Assembly: GCF_005049105.1 (NCBI RefSeq)
Contig: NZ_SUKA01000004.1
Coordinates: 434,001 to 498,000, forward strand
DNA: 64,000 bases
Direction of reading: 5' to 3'
DNA from: Sphingobacterium alkalisoli
Lineage (GTDB): Bacteria; Bacteroidota; Bacteroidia; Sphingobacteriales; Sphingobacteriaceae
Shown: piece by piece, positions 33,266-42,098 of the stretch
Numbering within the stretch: position 1 is the stretch's first letter
How the letters are laid out: each line of letters begins with the position of its first letter
Translations under genes and position numbers: made by a program
Notes under the pieces: model-generated
The model's input: the letters and a program-made list of their open reading frames with translations, nothing else
Told to the model about the DNA's origin: nothing
Databases searched by the model: none

Positions 33266-34954
33266 ATGAAATACAGTTGGTATATCCTATTTATAGCTTT
33301 CTTAAGCGCAGGTTGTGCTTCACAACAAAACAATAATGTAAAATCGGTAGAATATAAAAGCGGAGCTGTCGTAACTGCACATCCTTTGGCTTCACAAGTT
33401 GGTGTTGACATTCTGAAAAAGGGAGGAAATGCTATTGACGCAGCGATTGCCGTAAAATTTGCTTTAGCTGTAGTATACCCTAACGCAGGAAATCTTGGCG
33501 GTGGCGGCTTTTTAGTTTACCGCAATAAGGATGGCGCAATAGCTTCCCTAGATTTTAGAGAAAAGGCTCCAGAAAAAGCCTCGCGGGACATGTACCTAGA
33601 CGAGGATCAAAATCCTATTACGACGTTGAGCCTTGACGGTCATCTGGCTGCAGGAGTACCCGGGGCAGTCGCAGGAATGGATGAAGCCCATCAAAAATAT
33701 GGGACACTCCCGTGGAAAGATCTTGTACGTCCTGCTATCGATCTCGCTAAAGAAGGATTTCGTATCACAGCGAGACAGGCGAAGGAATTCAATAGTCATA
33801 AACAACGATTTCAGCGATTCAATCCTAATGGTGCAGCTATTATAAAAGTAGGCAACTGGCAAGAAGAGGACATATTTGTACAACCCGAACTTGCTAAAAC
33901 ACTTGAAAGAATTGCGGAAAGAGGACGTGACGGATTTTATAAAGGTGAAACAGCAGACTTGATAGTAGCCGAAATGAACCGTGGTAATGGAATCATTTCG
34001 CATCATGATTTGGAGAGTTACAACGCCGTTTGGCGTAACCCAATCGTAGGCTATTACAAAAACAATAAAGTTATTTCCATGGGACCTCCATCTAGCGGTG
34101 GGGTTGCTTTGATCGCTTTATTGCAATCTGTTGAAAAATATCCGCTATCCAAATGGGGATTTCAGTCAGACAGTACGGTACGTGTGATGGTAGAAGCCGA
34201 AAGACGTATCTATGCCGACCGGGCTACACACCTCGGTGATCCCGATTTTTATAATGTTCCGATTGATTACCTAACCAACAAAGCACTTAATCAAGGTCGT
34301 ATGTCGGAAGTTAGTTTACGCAAAGCTACCCCGAGTAATAGCGTAAAAGCTGCAAAATTTCCTGGTTATGAATCTGAAGAAACCACCCATTACAGCATCG
34401 TAGATAAAGAAGGTAATGCCGTTTCTCTCACGACAACGATCAACGGCTCCTACGGTTCCGGTGTATTTGTAGAAGGTGCCGGTTTTTTATTAAACAATGA
34501 AATGGATGACTTCTCTGTTAAACCCGGAACTCCGAACATGTATGGTTTATTGGGAGGTAAAGCCAACTCCATAGAACCTGGGAAACGCATGTTAAGCGCG
34601 ATGTCTCCGGCAATCGTAGAACGTGACGGGGAATTGCTCATGGTTGTAGGAACGCCCGGTGGATCAACGATTATCACATCCGTATTTCAGGCTATTTTAA
34701 ATGTTTTGGAATTTGGCATGTCTGCCCAGGAGTCGGTAAGTGCGGCCCGCTTCCATCATCAATGGATGCCGGATCATATTGACGTAGAAGAAAGAGCCAT
34801 TTCTACCCACGTACGTACCAGTTTAGAAAAAGATGGTTATAGGATCAACAAGCGAGGTCCTATCGGGCGAGTGGAAAATATCATAAAACTGCCGAACGGA
34901 AAACTACAAGTAGGAGCGGATCATCGTGGTGACGATACGGCAGTGGGATATTAA
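33266..34954 (+). CDS. ggt: gamma-glutamyltransferase, lipoprotein
   Basis: 562 residues. Lipobox SAGC near residue 17 anchors it in the envelope. The N-terminal large subunit runs to the autocatalytic cleavage point before Thr in EETTHYSIVDKEGNAV (about 372-388), where the first Thr of the small subunit is the nucleophile. The conserved LLNNEMDDFSVKPG and GTPGGSTIITSV follow. It cleaves gamma-glutamyl bonds of glutathione-like compounds in the periplasm. The stop is 2 nt from the stop of the convergent rmuC. Confidence 0.95.
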   Translation: MKYSWYILFIAFLSAGCASQQNNNVKSVEYKSGAVVTAHPLASQVGVDILKKGGNAIDAAIAVKFALAVVYPNAGNLGGGGFLVYRNKDGAIASLDFREKAPEKASRDMYLDEDQNPITTLSLDGHLAAGVPGAVAGMDEAHQKYGTLPWKDLVRPAIDLAKEGFRITARQAKEFNSHKQRFQRFNPNGAAIIKVGNWQEEDIFVQPELAKTLERIAERGRDGFYKGETADLIVAEMNRGNGIISHHDLESYNAVWRNPIVGYYKNNKVISMGPPSSGGVALIALLQSVEKYPLSKWGFQSDSTVRVMVEAERRIYADRATHLGDPDFYNVPIDYLTNKALNQGRMSEVSLRKATPSNSVKAAKFPGYESEETTHYSIVDKEGNAVSLTTTINGSYGSGVFVEGAGFLLNNEMDDFSVKPGTPNMYGLLGGKANSIEPGKRMLSAMSPAIVERDGELLMVVGTPGGSTIITSVFQAILNVLEFGMSAQESVSAARFHHQWMPDHIDVEERAISTHVRTSLEKDGYRINKRGPIGRVENIIKLPNGKLQVGADHRGDDTAVGY

Positions 34955-34956
34955 TT

Positions 34957-36276
34957 TTAACTTAAAAAGGTATCATCTATTTTCTTTGTCGTCTTTGCAC
35001 CCAGGGTTTTTAGATTTTCGATCTTACGGATCACATTGCCTGGACCCGTCGAAAGCTTTTTCATGGCATCGGCATGCTTTTCGGATGCCTTATGCAAATA
35101 GGTTTCAAGTTGTTGCATATCGCTCAAAAATCCAACAAACTTATCATATAGTGCTCCAGCTTCACGCGCAATTTCTAACACATTACGCGTCTGTCGTTCT
35201 TGCTTCCACATACTCGCAATCGTGCGAAGGGTGGCCAGTAAAGTAGAAGGACTTACGATCACTACCCTCCTGTCCCACGCGTCAGAAAACAACTCAGGCT
35301 TACTGGTCACGGCCGTACTCAGCGCTGATTCAATCGGCATAAAAAGCAAAACAAAATCTGGCGAATGAATTCGATAAAGCTCCTGATAGTTCTTCACAGA
35401 AAGATCCTTAACATGATTTTCAATCGAATAAATATGTTGCTTTAAATAGTTCAATTTGTCCTCATCGGTTTCTGCATTTACCCACCGCTCATAAGCAACC
35501 AGCGAAATTTTAGCATCTACCACTAAATGCTTGTTATCCGGCAAGTCGATGATCGCATCAGGCTGCAATCGTTTACCCTGCTCATCGGTAAAAGAAGCCT
35601 GCAATCTATATTCCTGGTCCTTTGTCAATCCTGATCTTTCGAGCACACGCTCTAAAATAACTTCTCCCCAATTCCCTTGCTTTTTATTGTCACCACGCAA
35701 TGCTCTGGTTAGGTTATTAGCCTCATTTTTTATTTCATTGCTCTGCAGCATTAACTGTTCAACCACGCCTTTTAAAACATTTCGTTCCGCAGCCTCATGA
35801 TTATACGTTTTCTCTACTCGCTCTTCAAAAGTTTTAATTTTTTCCTTTAGGGGATTCAACAGTAAAATCAAATTCTGCTGATTAAGTTCGGTAAACTTTA
35901 AGGATTTTTCTTCCAGAATTTTATTGGCTAATACTTGAAATTCTACATTAAATTGTTGTTTAATATGAGTCATCTCTTCCTTTTGCTCCTGGAACTTCTC
36001 TTGTTGTGCTTGCAAATAGGCATTCGTGCCTTCCAATGTACGTTCCAAAGACTGTCTCTCTTGCCTTTCTTTCTCCAGAGACTGGAGCATTGCCGTATTT
36101 TCACGAGCAAGTAACTCTCCTCTTTCCTGTATTTTGGCTAAAGCAATTTCAACAGCCTGCTTCTCCTCGATCAACTTTACGTGCTGTTCCTGTGAAACAT
36201 ATTTTCCACTTCGCCAAAGGAGGAATGCGCAAACACTTCCTAACACCAGAATGATAACAAAATATAAAATATCCAT
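34957..36276 (-). CDS. rmuC: DNA recombination protein RmuC family
   Basis: About 439 residues from the ATG at 36276, chosen because a membrane helix (ILYFVIILVLGSVCAFLLW) then begins at once; an ATG at 36300 adds eight residues. A long coiled coil (about 35-190) precedes the RmuC nuclease-like domain, with KQGNWGEVILERVLERSGL, PDAIIDLPDNKHLVVDAKISL and FMPIESAL. RmuC limits inversions at short inverted repeats in E. coli. The gene stands alone here. Confidence 0.94.
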   Translation of the reverse strand: MDILYFVIILVLGSVCAFLLWRSGKYVSQEQHVKLIEEKQAVEIALAKIQERGELLARENTAMLQSLEKERQERQSLERTLEGTNAYLQAQQEKFQEQKEEMTHIKQQFNVEFQVLANKILEEKSLKFTELNQQNLILLLNPLKEKIKTFEERVEKTYNHEAAERNVLKGVVEQLMLQSNEIKNEANNLTRALRGDNKKQGNWGEVILERVLERSGLTKDQEYRLQASFTDEQGKRLQPDAIIDLPDNKHLVVDAKISLVAYERWVNAETDEDKLNYLKQHIYSIENHVKDLSVKNYQELYRIHSPDFVLLFMPIESALSTAVTSKPELFSDAWDRRVVIVSPSTLLATLRTIASMWKQERQTRNVLEIAREAGALYDKFVGFLSDMQQLETYLHKASEKHADAMKKLSTGPGNVIRKIENLKTLGAKTTKKIDDTFLS

Positions 36277-36389
36277 AGTTTCAAAACAAAACCTTCGCAT
36301 TCAGCAGTAACACCAACAGTCATGAAATTTCGTGCTAGGCATTGGAGGCAGACACGTCCCTACAATTTAGTCTTTTCAGACCATGAAAA

Positions 36390-37580
36390 CTACTGTAGCT
36401 TTTGATGTGTTCTCCACCACAAGTCTGGCATCTCACCTGATACAGCTATCTGATAGTCTTCATATCGGCATGGGACAAGGTAAAATCGTTCGTTTACGGA
36501 TTTCGACCCAAAATAGGGCACCTGCATCCACCAGCGATCGGACTTCTTGCTCTTCACAAAAACCAGCTCATGCTCTTCATTTTCTAATGTCGTACGGTAT
36601 ATAATGTATGCCGATTTAGGAACTAAAGGAGCGTCATTTTTTCTATTATAAAAACCATCTATAAAACACCAGATCATCTGTGACACGAGCATAGCCGTAT
36701 GTTCCAAAGGATCAAACATTGGATTGAATTCATAGAATCCAATGGAACTACATTTATCTGACATCCCCGCATAGCGAGCGAGCTGACATGCCTCATCACC
36801 AAATAACCCATTCGGATTGGCATTCGCGTTTCCCGGGGCTTCTGAAGCACGAATCGCACCGATATCAAAACTAACCAAGTCAGCCGCCCGAATGACGGGT
36901 TCAGCTTGATCCAGCTTGCCAGAGATCATACCGACACGCTGGGCATTAAAATATAACTTATCATACATATTAATCGATTCCTTACTAACCAAATACGTTT
37001 GATAAGCTACATTGTTGAGATTGAACAAATAATCCGGCTGGTGTAAAATAATATGGTTTAAATACGTTTGTGAATTTAAAGGTGTCTTTTCAGCTTGCTC
37101 CTGATCTAAATCAAATTTAGCGTCAATTACAACTACCTCAACACGCTGCTCCAACTCCTCATAACCTCTGTATTGGGCATAAGTCAGATCTTGCCCCCCA
37201 CCAATGATTATGGGTAAAATATCTAACTTTATCAACTCTTCGACAACCAACTTCAACGCTGCATATGTATCATGAATCGTCGACCCCGCTTTAATATTTC
37301 CAAGATCAACAATTTTCACTTTATAATCACCTTGGTAAAGACTATAAAGATGTTTCCGAATAGCATCTGGAGCTTTGCCCGTACCTTTATTGTCAATAGC
37401 AGACCGGTCTTCTTCTACCCCTAGAATAGCCAACTGAGGGCGTTCTTCCATCGATTCTAAATTCGGAAAAGAAGATTCATATTTTTGTATAATTTTTCCA
37501 AACTGCGAGTTATAGTAAGCCCTATCGGATAAAGAATTCGAAAGGGATATCGGGGAAAAGAAATCTGCTAATGACACCAT
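36390..37580 (-). CDS. arginase/formimidoylglutamase-family protein lacking several metal ligands
   Basis: 396 residues. The ureohydrolase fold is recognisable: IIGGGQDLTYAQYRGYE (about 126-142), VVVIDAKFDLD (about 152-162), SFDIGAIRASEAPG (about 236-249) and a C-terminal GFYEFNP. Where active arginases have GGDH, DAHxD and SxDxD, this protein has GGGQD, DAKFD and SFDIG. It thus loses two His ligands and one Asp and probably cannot hold the binuclear manganese site. I recall similar sequences annotated as formimidoylglutamase across Bacteroidota, so the change is likely a clade trait. Function unknown; catalytic activity is doubtful. Confidence 0.82.
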   Translation of the reverse strand: MVSLADFFSPISLSNSLSDRAYYNSQFGKIIQKYESSFPNLESMEERPQLAILGVEEDRSAIDNKGTGKAPDAIRKHLYSLYQGDYKVKIVDLGNIKAGSTIHDTYAALKLVVEELIKLDILPIIIGGGQDLTYAQYRGYEELEQRVEVVVIDAKFDLDQEQAEKTPLNSQTYLNHIILHQPDYLFNLNNVAYQTYLVSKESINMYDKLYFNAQRVGMISGKLDQAEPVIRAADLVSFDIGAIRASEAPGNANANPNGLFGDEACQLARYAGMSDKCSSIGFYEFNPMFDPLEHTAMLVSQMIWCFIDGFYNRKNDAPLVPKSAYIIYRTTLENEEHELVFVKSKKSDRWWMQVPYFGSKSVNERFYLVPCRYEDYQIAVSGEMPDLWWRTHQKLQ

Positions 37581-37626
37581 GTATGAATACGTTTTTGTTC
37601 AAAAAGCTGAACATTATAAGTAAGTA

Positions 37627-37659
37627 TTTCGCAAATATGCATTTATTACCTTACTTTTG
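37627..37659 (+). promoter_or_regulatory. promoter of the epimerase gene
   Basis: TACTTTTG at 37652-37659 fits the -7 consensus; TTTCG at 37627-37631 lies 20 nt before it as an imperfect -33. Transcription would start near 37666, 26 nt before the GTG start. Confidence 0.45.
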
Positions 37660-37691
37660 AAAAGAATAAGTTTTCAACATTAAGTTAGCAA

Positions 37692-38666
37692 GTGATATTA
37701 GTAACTGGGGGTACAGGTTTTTTAGGATCTACATTAATTAAACTATTAATTGATGACGGAAGGGCTGTCGTAGCCATAAAACGAGCGGATTCAATCATTC
37801 CGGAAGATTTTCGGGCTTCTTCACTAATCCAATGGATTGATGCGGATTTGACAGATTATTTTGCGTTAGAAGATCTATTCCCGAATGTTAAACAGGTATA
37901 CCATTGTGCGGCAAAGATTTCATACCAAAAGCCTGATGCTGCAGAAATGCTCCATGTCAATATTGAGGGCACCCGCCACATCGTTAATCTATGCATACAG
38001 CATCATGCGCGGCTAGTCCACGTAAGTTCGATTGCAGCATTGGGAACGAATAAAAAAGGACTCCCTGTCGATGAGAACGATAAATGGGAAAGGGATCCAC
38101 ATATTTCGAATTATGCGACCTCAAAATATGAAAGCGAGTTAGAAGTATGGAGAGGAATTACGGAAGGGCTTGACGCCGTGATTGTTAATCCGTCTGTCAT
38201 AATGGGAATAGGATCTGGAAAAATCAGCTCCAATATCATCTTCAACCTAGTCAATAACGGAATCAAAATCTATCCTCCCGGTTCAGTAGGCATTGTAGAT
38301 GTACAAGACGTCGCGAAAATTATGATACTATTGATGAATACGCCCGAAATCACGGGCGAAAGATTTATTTTAAATAGTGAGAATATTTCAAATCGCCACC
38401 TCTTACAACGTATAGCTGTTCTTTTGGGGAAGAAAGAGCCGTCCATTGAGGCTAAACCTTTTATGCTCGACATTGCGTGGCGTGTCGCAAAATTGATCGC
38501 TATTATAAAAAATAGTAAACCCGCATTGACGCAGGAGTCTACTCGCGCATCGGCCGCAAAATTAGCTTATTCAAATAAAAAAATACGGGATTCAATTGGA
38601 TATACGTTTAAACCTCTCAATCAAATACTTGAAGAAATAGCGGAAACATACTATAGAACTACCTAA
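37692..38666 (+). CDS. NAD-dependent epimerase/dehydratase (extended SDR)
   Basis: 324 residues from a GTG start at 37692, which places the Rossmann motif VTGGTGFLGS at residues 4-13. Ser in VHVSSIAALG and the YATSKYESE motif (Tyr/Lys, about 142-150) complete the extended-SDR catalytic set. It probably modifies a nucleotide sugar or a related carbonyl substrate; the closest annotation type in this phylum is an NAD-dependent epimerase or dihydroflavonol-reductase-like protein. The gene is divergent from the arginase-like gene. Confidence 0.87.
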   Translation: MILVTGGTGFLGSTLIKLLIDDGRAVVAIKRADSIIPEDFRASSLIQWIDADLTDYFALEDLFPNVKQVYHCAAKISYQKPDAAEMLHVNIEGTRHIVNLCIQHHARLVHVSSIAALGTNKKGLPVDENDKWERDPHISNYATSKYESELEVWRGITEGLDAVIVNPSVIMGIGSGKISSNIIFNLVNNGIKIYPPGSVGIVDVQDVAKIMILLMNTPEITGERFILNSENISNRHLLQRIAVLLGKKEPSIEAKPFMLDIAWRVAKLIAIIKNSKPALTQESTRASAAKLAYSNKKIRDSIGYTFKPLNQILEEIAETYYRTT

Positions 38667-38683
38667 ATAATCATGATACCCGC

Positions 38684-38776
38684 ATGAGCCAGCAATCAAA
38701 TTCTCCTATCCTGTTAAATAACATAGAAAGCATACAACGATTAATAACTAAAACGGGCTCACGCAATCGCCATTAA
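38684..38776 (+). other. possible 30-residue Ser-rich leader ORF before serB
   Basis: ATG at 38684 opens a 30-codon frame with five Ser codons that ends at TAA (38774-38776) inside the left arm of the following hairpin. This resembles an attenuation leader for a serine-pathway gene. No Shine-Dalgarno or promoter was recognised and no second alternative hairpin was found, so this is a weak call. Confidence 0.25.
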
Positions 38777-38810
38777 AGTGACCGAAGACAGCATGAATCA
38801 CTTTAACGGC
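38769..38810 (+). promoter_or_regulatory. 13-bp stem-loop before serB
   Basis: GCCATTAAAGTGA (38769-38781) pairs with TCACTTTAACGGC (38798-38810) at 12 of 13 positions, with a 16-nt loop. No T-run follows. It ends 26 nt before the serB start. It could terminate the epimerase transcript inefficiently or regulate serB. Confidence 0.5.
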
Positions 38811-38836
38811 AAGTAAATAATGAATAAATAACTATA

Positions 38837-40135
38837 TTGATGAAAAACTATTATATTATCGATTTTGACAGTACTTTTACGCAAGTAGAAGCATTGGATG
38901 AATTAGCACGTATTTCTCTCGAAGGCCATGCTGACCAAGAGAAAATATATAATGAAATTGAACGTTACACCAATTTAGCAATGGAAGGTAAGATTTCATT
39001 TCGTGAAAGTCTTGCAGGTCGCGTTTCGCTTTTACAGGCCAATAAAACGCACTTAAATAAACTCATTACCCATTTGAAGAAACGGGTTTCCAAGTCTTTT
39101 GATAGAAACCGTGAATTTTTCAGACAGAATGCGGATACAGCGTGGATTGTTTCGGGTGGATTTAAGGAATTTATCACTCCGGTGGTTTCTCCATATGGTA
39201 TAAAAAAAGAAAATATCTATGCAAATACATTCAAATTTGATGATGATGGAAATATTATCGGCTACGACGAAACAAATCCTTTATCTGATGAAGGTGGGAA
39301 AGTTAAGCTGTTGAAAGAATTAAAAATAGAGGGTACGATATATGGAATTGGAGATGGTTACTCTGATTTTCAACTTAAAGAATCGGGCTTAATAGAAAAA
39401 TTCTTCGCTTATACGGAGAATATTTCTCGCCAAAGCGTGACTGACAAAGCGGATCATGTCACACCAAGCTTCGATGAGTTTCTATATGTTAATGATCTTC
39501 CTAGAGCGATATCCTATCCAAAGAATAGGATATTATGCCTTATCGTGGGCCAAGTACCTGAAATATCTGCTCATATTCTTAAACGCGACGGATTGTCTAT
39601 TCGTGTGAAGGATACGCTAGAGGAAAAATATGTCAAAGATGTCGGATTATTGCTGTTAGGTCCTGACGTTGTAATCTCTGATGACCAATTATCTCGCGCG
39701 GATAAACTAAAAACTATTGGCTTTTTGGGAGATATTAAGGGGCATATCAATAAAAACATCTGTAACGAAAAAGGTATTGTAGTCTTTGATGATAAGAAGA
39801 ATAAGATTCGCAATGCGGAATATATCCCCAGACGTATGGCTGAATTTATCAACAATGGAGATACAGATCAAAGTCGCAATTTCCCAAATTTGATCTTGCC
39901 TAAAAAAATAAAAGGACATCGATTGTTGCATATTCACAAAAATGTACCTGGTATAATGGCACAGTTAAATAACATCTACGCAGAAAATAATATCAATATT
40001 ATTTCTCAATTTTTGATGACACGGGGTGACATTGGTTATGCTGTCACAGACATTGAAGCAGACTATGACAAAGGTTTATTGAAAGAACTGAAGCAAATTG
40101 ACCAAACCATAAAATTCAGAATATTATATAAATAA
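38837..40135 (+). CDS. serB: phosphoserine phosphatase fused to a SerA remnant with ACT domain
   Basis: 432 residues. The HAD phosphatase part (1 to about 215) has DFDST (Asp9/Asp11), SGGFKEF and GDGYSDF, so it should dephosphorylate phosphoserine, the last step of serine synthesis. Residues about 229-340 resemble the N-terminal domain of 3-phosphoglycerate dehydrogenase (KNRILCLIV, DKLKTIGFLGD, KGIVVFDDKKNKIRNAEYI). From about 350, NFPNLILP, RLLHIHKNVPG and IGYAVTDIEADYD match the SerA C-terminal ACT domain. The NAD-binding domain that should lie between them is absent. The extra part may be a serine-binding regulatory unit. Confidence 0.9.
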   Translation: MMKNYYIIDFDSTFTQVEALDELARISLEGHADQEKIYNEIERYTNLAMEGKISFRESLAGRVSLLQANKTHLNKLITHLKKRVSKSFDRNREFFRQNADTAWIVSGGFKEFITPVVSPYGIKKENIYANTFKFDDDGNIIGYDETNPLSDEGGKVKLLKELKIEGTIYGIGDGYSDFQLKESGLIEKFFAYTENISRQSVTDKADHVTPSFDEFLYVNDLPRAISYPKNRILCLIVGQVPEISAHILKRDGLSIRVKDTLEEKYVKDVGLLLLGPDVVISDDQLSRADKLKTIGFLGDIKGHINKNICNEKGIVVFDDKKNKIRNAEYIPRRMAEFINNGDTDQSRNFPNLILPKKIKGHRLLHIHKNVPGIMAQLNNIYAENNINIISQFLMTRGDIGYAVTDIEADYDKGLLKELKQIDQTIKFRILYK

Positions 40136-40142
40136 AAATAGC

Positions 40143-40173
40143 AATGGAGGGCGTTAAATGACTGCCCTCCATT
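40143..40173. terminator. bidirectional terminator between serB and the folate cyclo-ligase gene
   Basis: Perfect 10-bp inverted repeat, AATGGAGGGC (40143-40152) and GCCCTCCATT (40164-40173), between two convergent stop codons (40135 and 40175). The T-run is poor on the plus side and a broken T-rich stretch follows on the minus side. Confidence 0.75.
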
Positions 40174-40174
40174 A

Positions 40175-40747
40175 TTAAAAACGGTAGATTCTATCCGGTG
40201 TTACGCAGTATTTTAAAGGAAAGTCAAATTCACCAGTGTCTACAATTTGCTCCACTAGGTCGAAATAGCTGAGCCCGATAGAACGGACATCACCTCTGCA
40301 ACGCGCCAAAAAGCGATCGTAAAATCCCTTTCCATAACCTATTCGGTTACCCCTTTTATCTGCCACGAGTAAGGGAACCAATACGCTATCTATCAACTCC
40401 TCATTAATCATATCCCCACCGACAGGCTCTAAAAGACCCCATTGATTTTGTACCATGATGGTCTCTTCATTCCACAGATAATTAATCATTGTTCCGTTGT
40501 CCATATCAGTTTTCGATAAAACAAGGTGAATATTAGGATAGTGCTCTTGAATCCAACCAATAAACCTCGAAGTATCGGGTTCATTATATTTAGACAGCGA
40601 CAAAAAGACATGCAGATAATTACACCTATTCCATTCTAGGTCAACAAGTTGGTCGAACATTTTGCTGTCTAACTGCTCGCGCTCCGTTTTATCTAATAAA
40701 AGACGTTTTTCTCTATATACTTTACGGAGTTCTGCTTTGTTGGTCAT
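40175..40747 (-). CDS. 5-formyltetrahydrofolate cyclo-ligase
   Basis: 190 residues, normal size. The N-terminal KAELRKVYREKR segment and the nucleotide/substrate signature NRIGYGKGFYDRFL (about 135-148) identify the family. It converts 5-formyl-THF to 5,10-methenyl-THF using ATP. It lies just after efp, but a strong terminator at 40770-40799 separates the two, so it probably has its own promoter. Confidence 0.95.
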   Translation of the reverse strand: MTNKAELRKVYREKRLLLDKTEREQLDSKMFDQLVDLEWNRCNYLHVFLSLSKYNEPDTSRFIGWIQEHYPNIHLVLSKTDMDNGTMINYLWNEETIMVQNQWGLLEPVGGDMINEELIDSVLVPLLVADKRGNRIGYGKGFYDRFLARCRGDVRSIGLSYFDLVEQIVDTGEFDFPLKYCVTPDRIYRF

Positions 40748-40760
40748 AACATGCTAAATT

Positions 40761-40799
40761 AAAAAAAAACGGCCTTGAAGCAGAGCGCTTTCAAGACCG
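40761..40799 (-). terminator. rho-independent terminator of efp
   Basis: On the minus strand a 10-bp stem (40799-40790 with 40779-40770) with one G-U pair is followed by nine T. The G-U pair forms only on the minus strand, which fixes the orientation. It lies 28 bp after the efp stop. Confidence 0.88.
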
Positions 40800-40826
40800 A
40801 ATAATCAACCTAAACCTAAATTCTTA

Positions 40827-41387
40827 TTATTTCACACGTTCAATATAATCGCCTGTCCGTGTGTCTATTTTCACTTTATCACCTTGATTAATGAAAAGAG
40901 GAACTTTAATATCTACACCCGTTTCTACGGTAGCATTTTTCAATGCATTAGTAGAGGTATCTCCTTTCACCGCTGGCTCCGTATAGGTAATTTCTAATTC
41001 TACACTTGCGGGAGCTTGCGCCATGATGGGCTCATCGCTTTCAAAAGCCACAATCACATTCATACCTTCTTTCAAGAATCGTGCCGAACTTCCAAATAAT
41101 ACCTTCGGTACATTAAATTGCTCATATGAATCATTATCCATAATAACAAAAAAATCAGCGTCATCGTATAGATACTGGTAATCATTAGTCTCGACACGCG
41201 CAATCTCCACCTCTTCGTCTGTTCGGAAACGATATTCTACTAATTTACCTGTTTTTACATTACGCATTCTCGCTTGATAAAAAGCACGTAAATTGCCTGG
41301 AGTACGGTGTATAAACTCCTCTACAGATACTAATTCGCCATTAAAACGAAGAATATTTCCGGATTTAACGTCTGAAGCTTTTGCCAT
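40827..41387 (-). CDS. efp: elongation factor P with Asn at the usual modified-lysine position
   Basis: 186 residues with the three-domain EF-P pattern: N-terminal KOW-like domain, middle domain (DADFFVIMDNDSYEQF) and C-terminal OB domain with ITYTEPAVKGDTSTNALKNATVETG and VPLFINQGDKVKIDTRTG. It rescues ribosomes stalled at polyproline stretches. In most EF-P proteins a Lys in the PGKG loop is modified and reaches the peptidyl-transferase centre. Here the loop reads RTPGNLRAF, with Asn32 in that place and Arg34 two residues on. The rest is well preserved, so this is a functional variant rather than decay. The gene has its own promoter and terminator. Confidence 0.96.
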   Translation of the reverse strand: MAKASDVKSGNILRFNGELVSVEEFIHRTPGNLRAFYQARMRNVKTGKLVEYRFRTDEEVEIARVETNDYQYLYDDADFFVIMDNDSYEQFNVPKVLFGSSARFLKEGMNVIVAFESDEPIMAQAPASVELEITYTEPAVKGDTSTNALKNATVETGVDIKVPLFINQGDKVKIDTRTGDYIERVK

Positions 41388-41414
41388 TTTAATTTAGTTT
41401 TTTGTATTAAGTGA

Positions 41415-41446
41415 CAAACTTAGACAAAATTGCTTTTTTTCACAAA
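41415..41446 (-). promoter_or_regulatory. efp promoter (Bacteroidota -33/-7 type)
   Basis: On the minus strand TTTG (41446-41443) is followed after 20 nt by TAAGTTTG (41422-41415), a full match to TTTG-N19/20-TAnnTTTG. Transcription would begin near 41409, about 22 nt before the ATG at 41387. Confidence 0.7.
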
Positions 41447-41461
41447 TAATAGTATTATTAA

Positions 41462-42082
41462 TTACTTGTAATCTACCATCGAAATAAAGTCAGTGCAAAA
41501 ATGATATTCCTTTGGTTGATTGGATCCGATAATAAGCAGTCGATCGGCAGAAATTGTTTTTTCGAGGAGTTCGATGTACCAATTTTCGCCCTGCACATCC
41601 ATATTACTCGTAGGCTCATCCAATAATACAATATCGGAATCCGAACAACAGGCTAGCGCTAATTTGACACGTTGTTTCATACCGGAAGAAAAATGCCGAA
41701 TTTCTTTGTGGTTCGATTTCTCCATCATTAGAAGTGAAATAATGGATTCTTTATTAAATCCACCGTAGTAAGATTTGAATTTAAAATGGAAGTCCAGCAA
41801 CTCGCTTAAGGTAAACTCTTCTATTAATTCAACGTAAGGAGCGGCAATAGTTAAACGAGCATATATGTTTTCTACATCAATTTCCCGTCCGTCTTTTTCG
41901 AAAATAACCCCCCCCTCACTGGGTGTAAGATTGCCCGATAAGACTTTGATTAGTGTAGACTTTCCAGCTCCATTTGGACCTAGAATTGCATATTTTTTGG
42001 AGGAAGAGAACGTATAGTCAATATGTCTAAAAATCCATTCTTGGTTATACCTTCTGCCAATATCAAGTAAAGTTATATTCAA
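41462..42082 (-). CDS. ABC transporter ATP-binding protein of the lpx cluster
   Basis: 206 residues with Walker A GPNGAGKST (about 35-43), signature HFSSGMKQRVKLALA (about 127-141) and Walker B IVLLDEPTSNMD. No permease gene adjoins it, so the partner is elsewhere or it has a non-transport role. It follows lpxA by 16 bp, at the end of the lipid A cluster; its conservation in this position across the phylum suggests envelope function but the cargo is unknown. Confidence 0.88.
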   Translation of the reverse strand: MNITLLDIGRRYNQEWIFRHIDYTFSSSKKYAILGPNGAGKSTLIKVLSGNLTPSEGGVIFEKDGREIDVENIYARLTIAAPYVELIEEFTLSELLDFHFKFKSYYGGFNKESIISLLMMEKSNHKEIRHFSSGMKQRVKLALACCSDSDIVLLDEPTSNMDVQGENWYIELLEKTISADRLLIIGSNQPKEYHFCTDFISMVDYK

Positions 42083-42098
42083 TAATCAATAAATTAAA

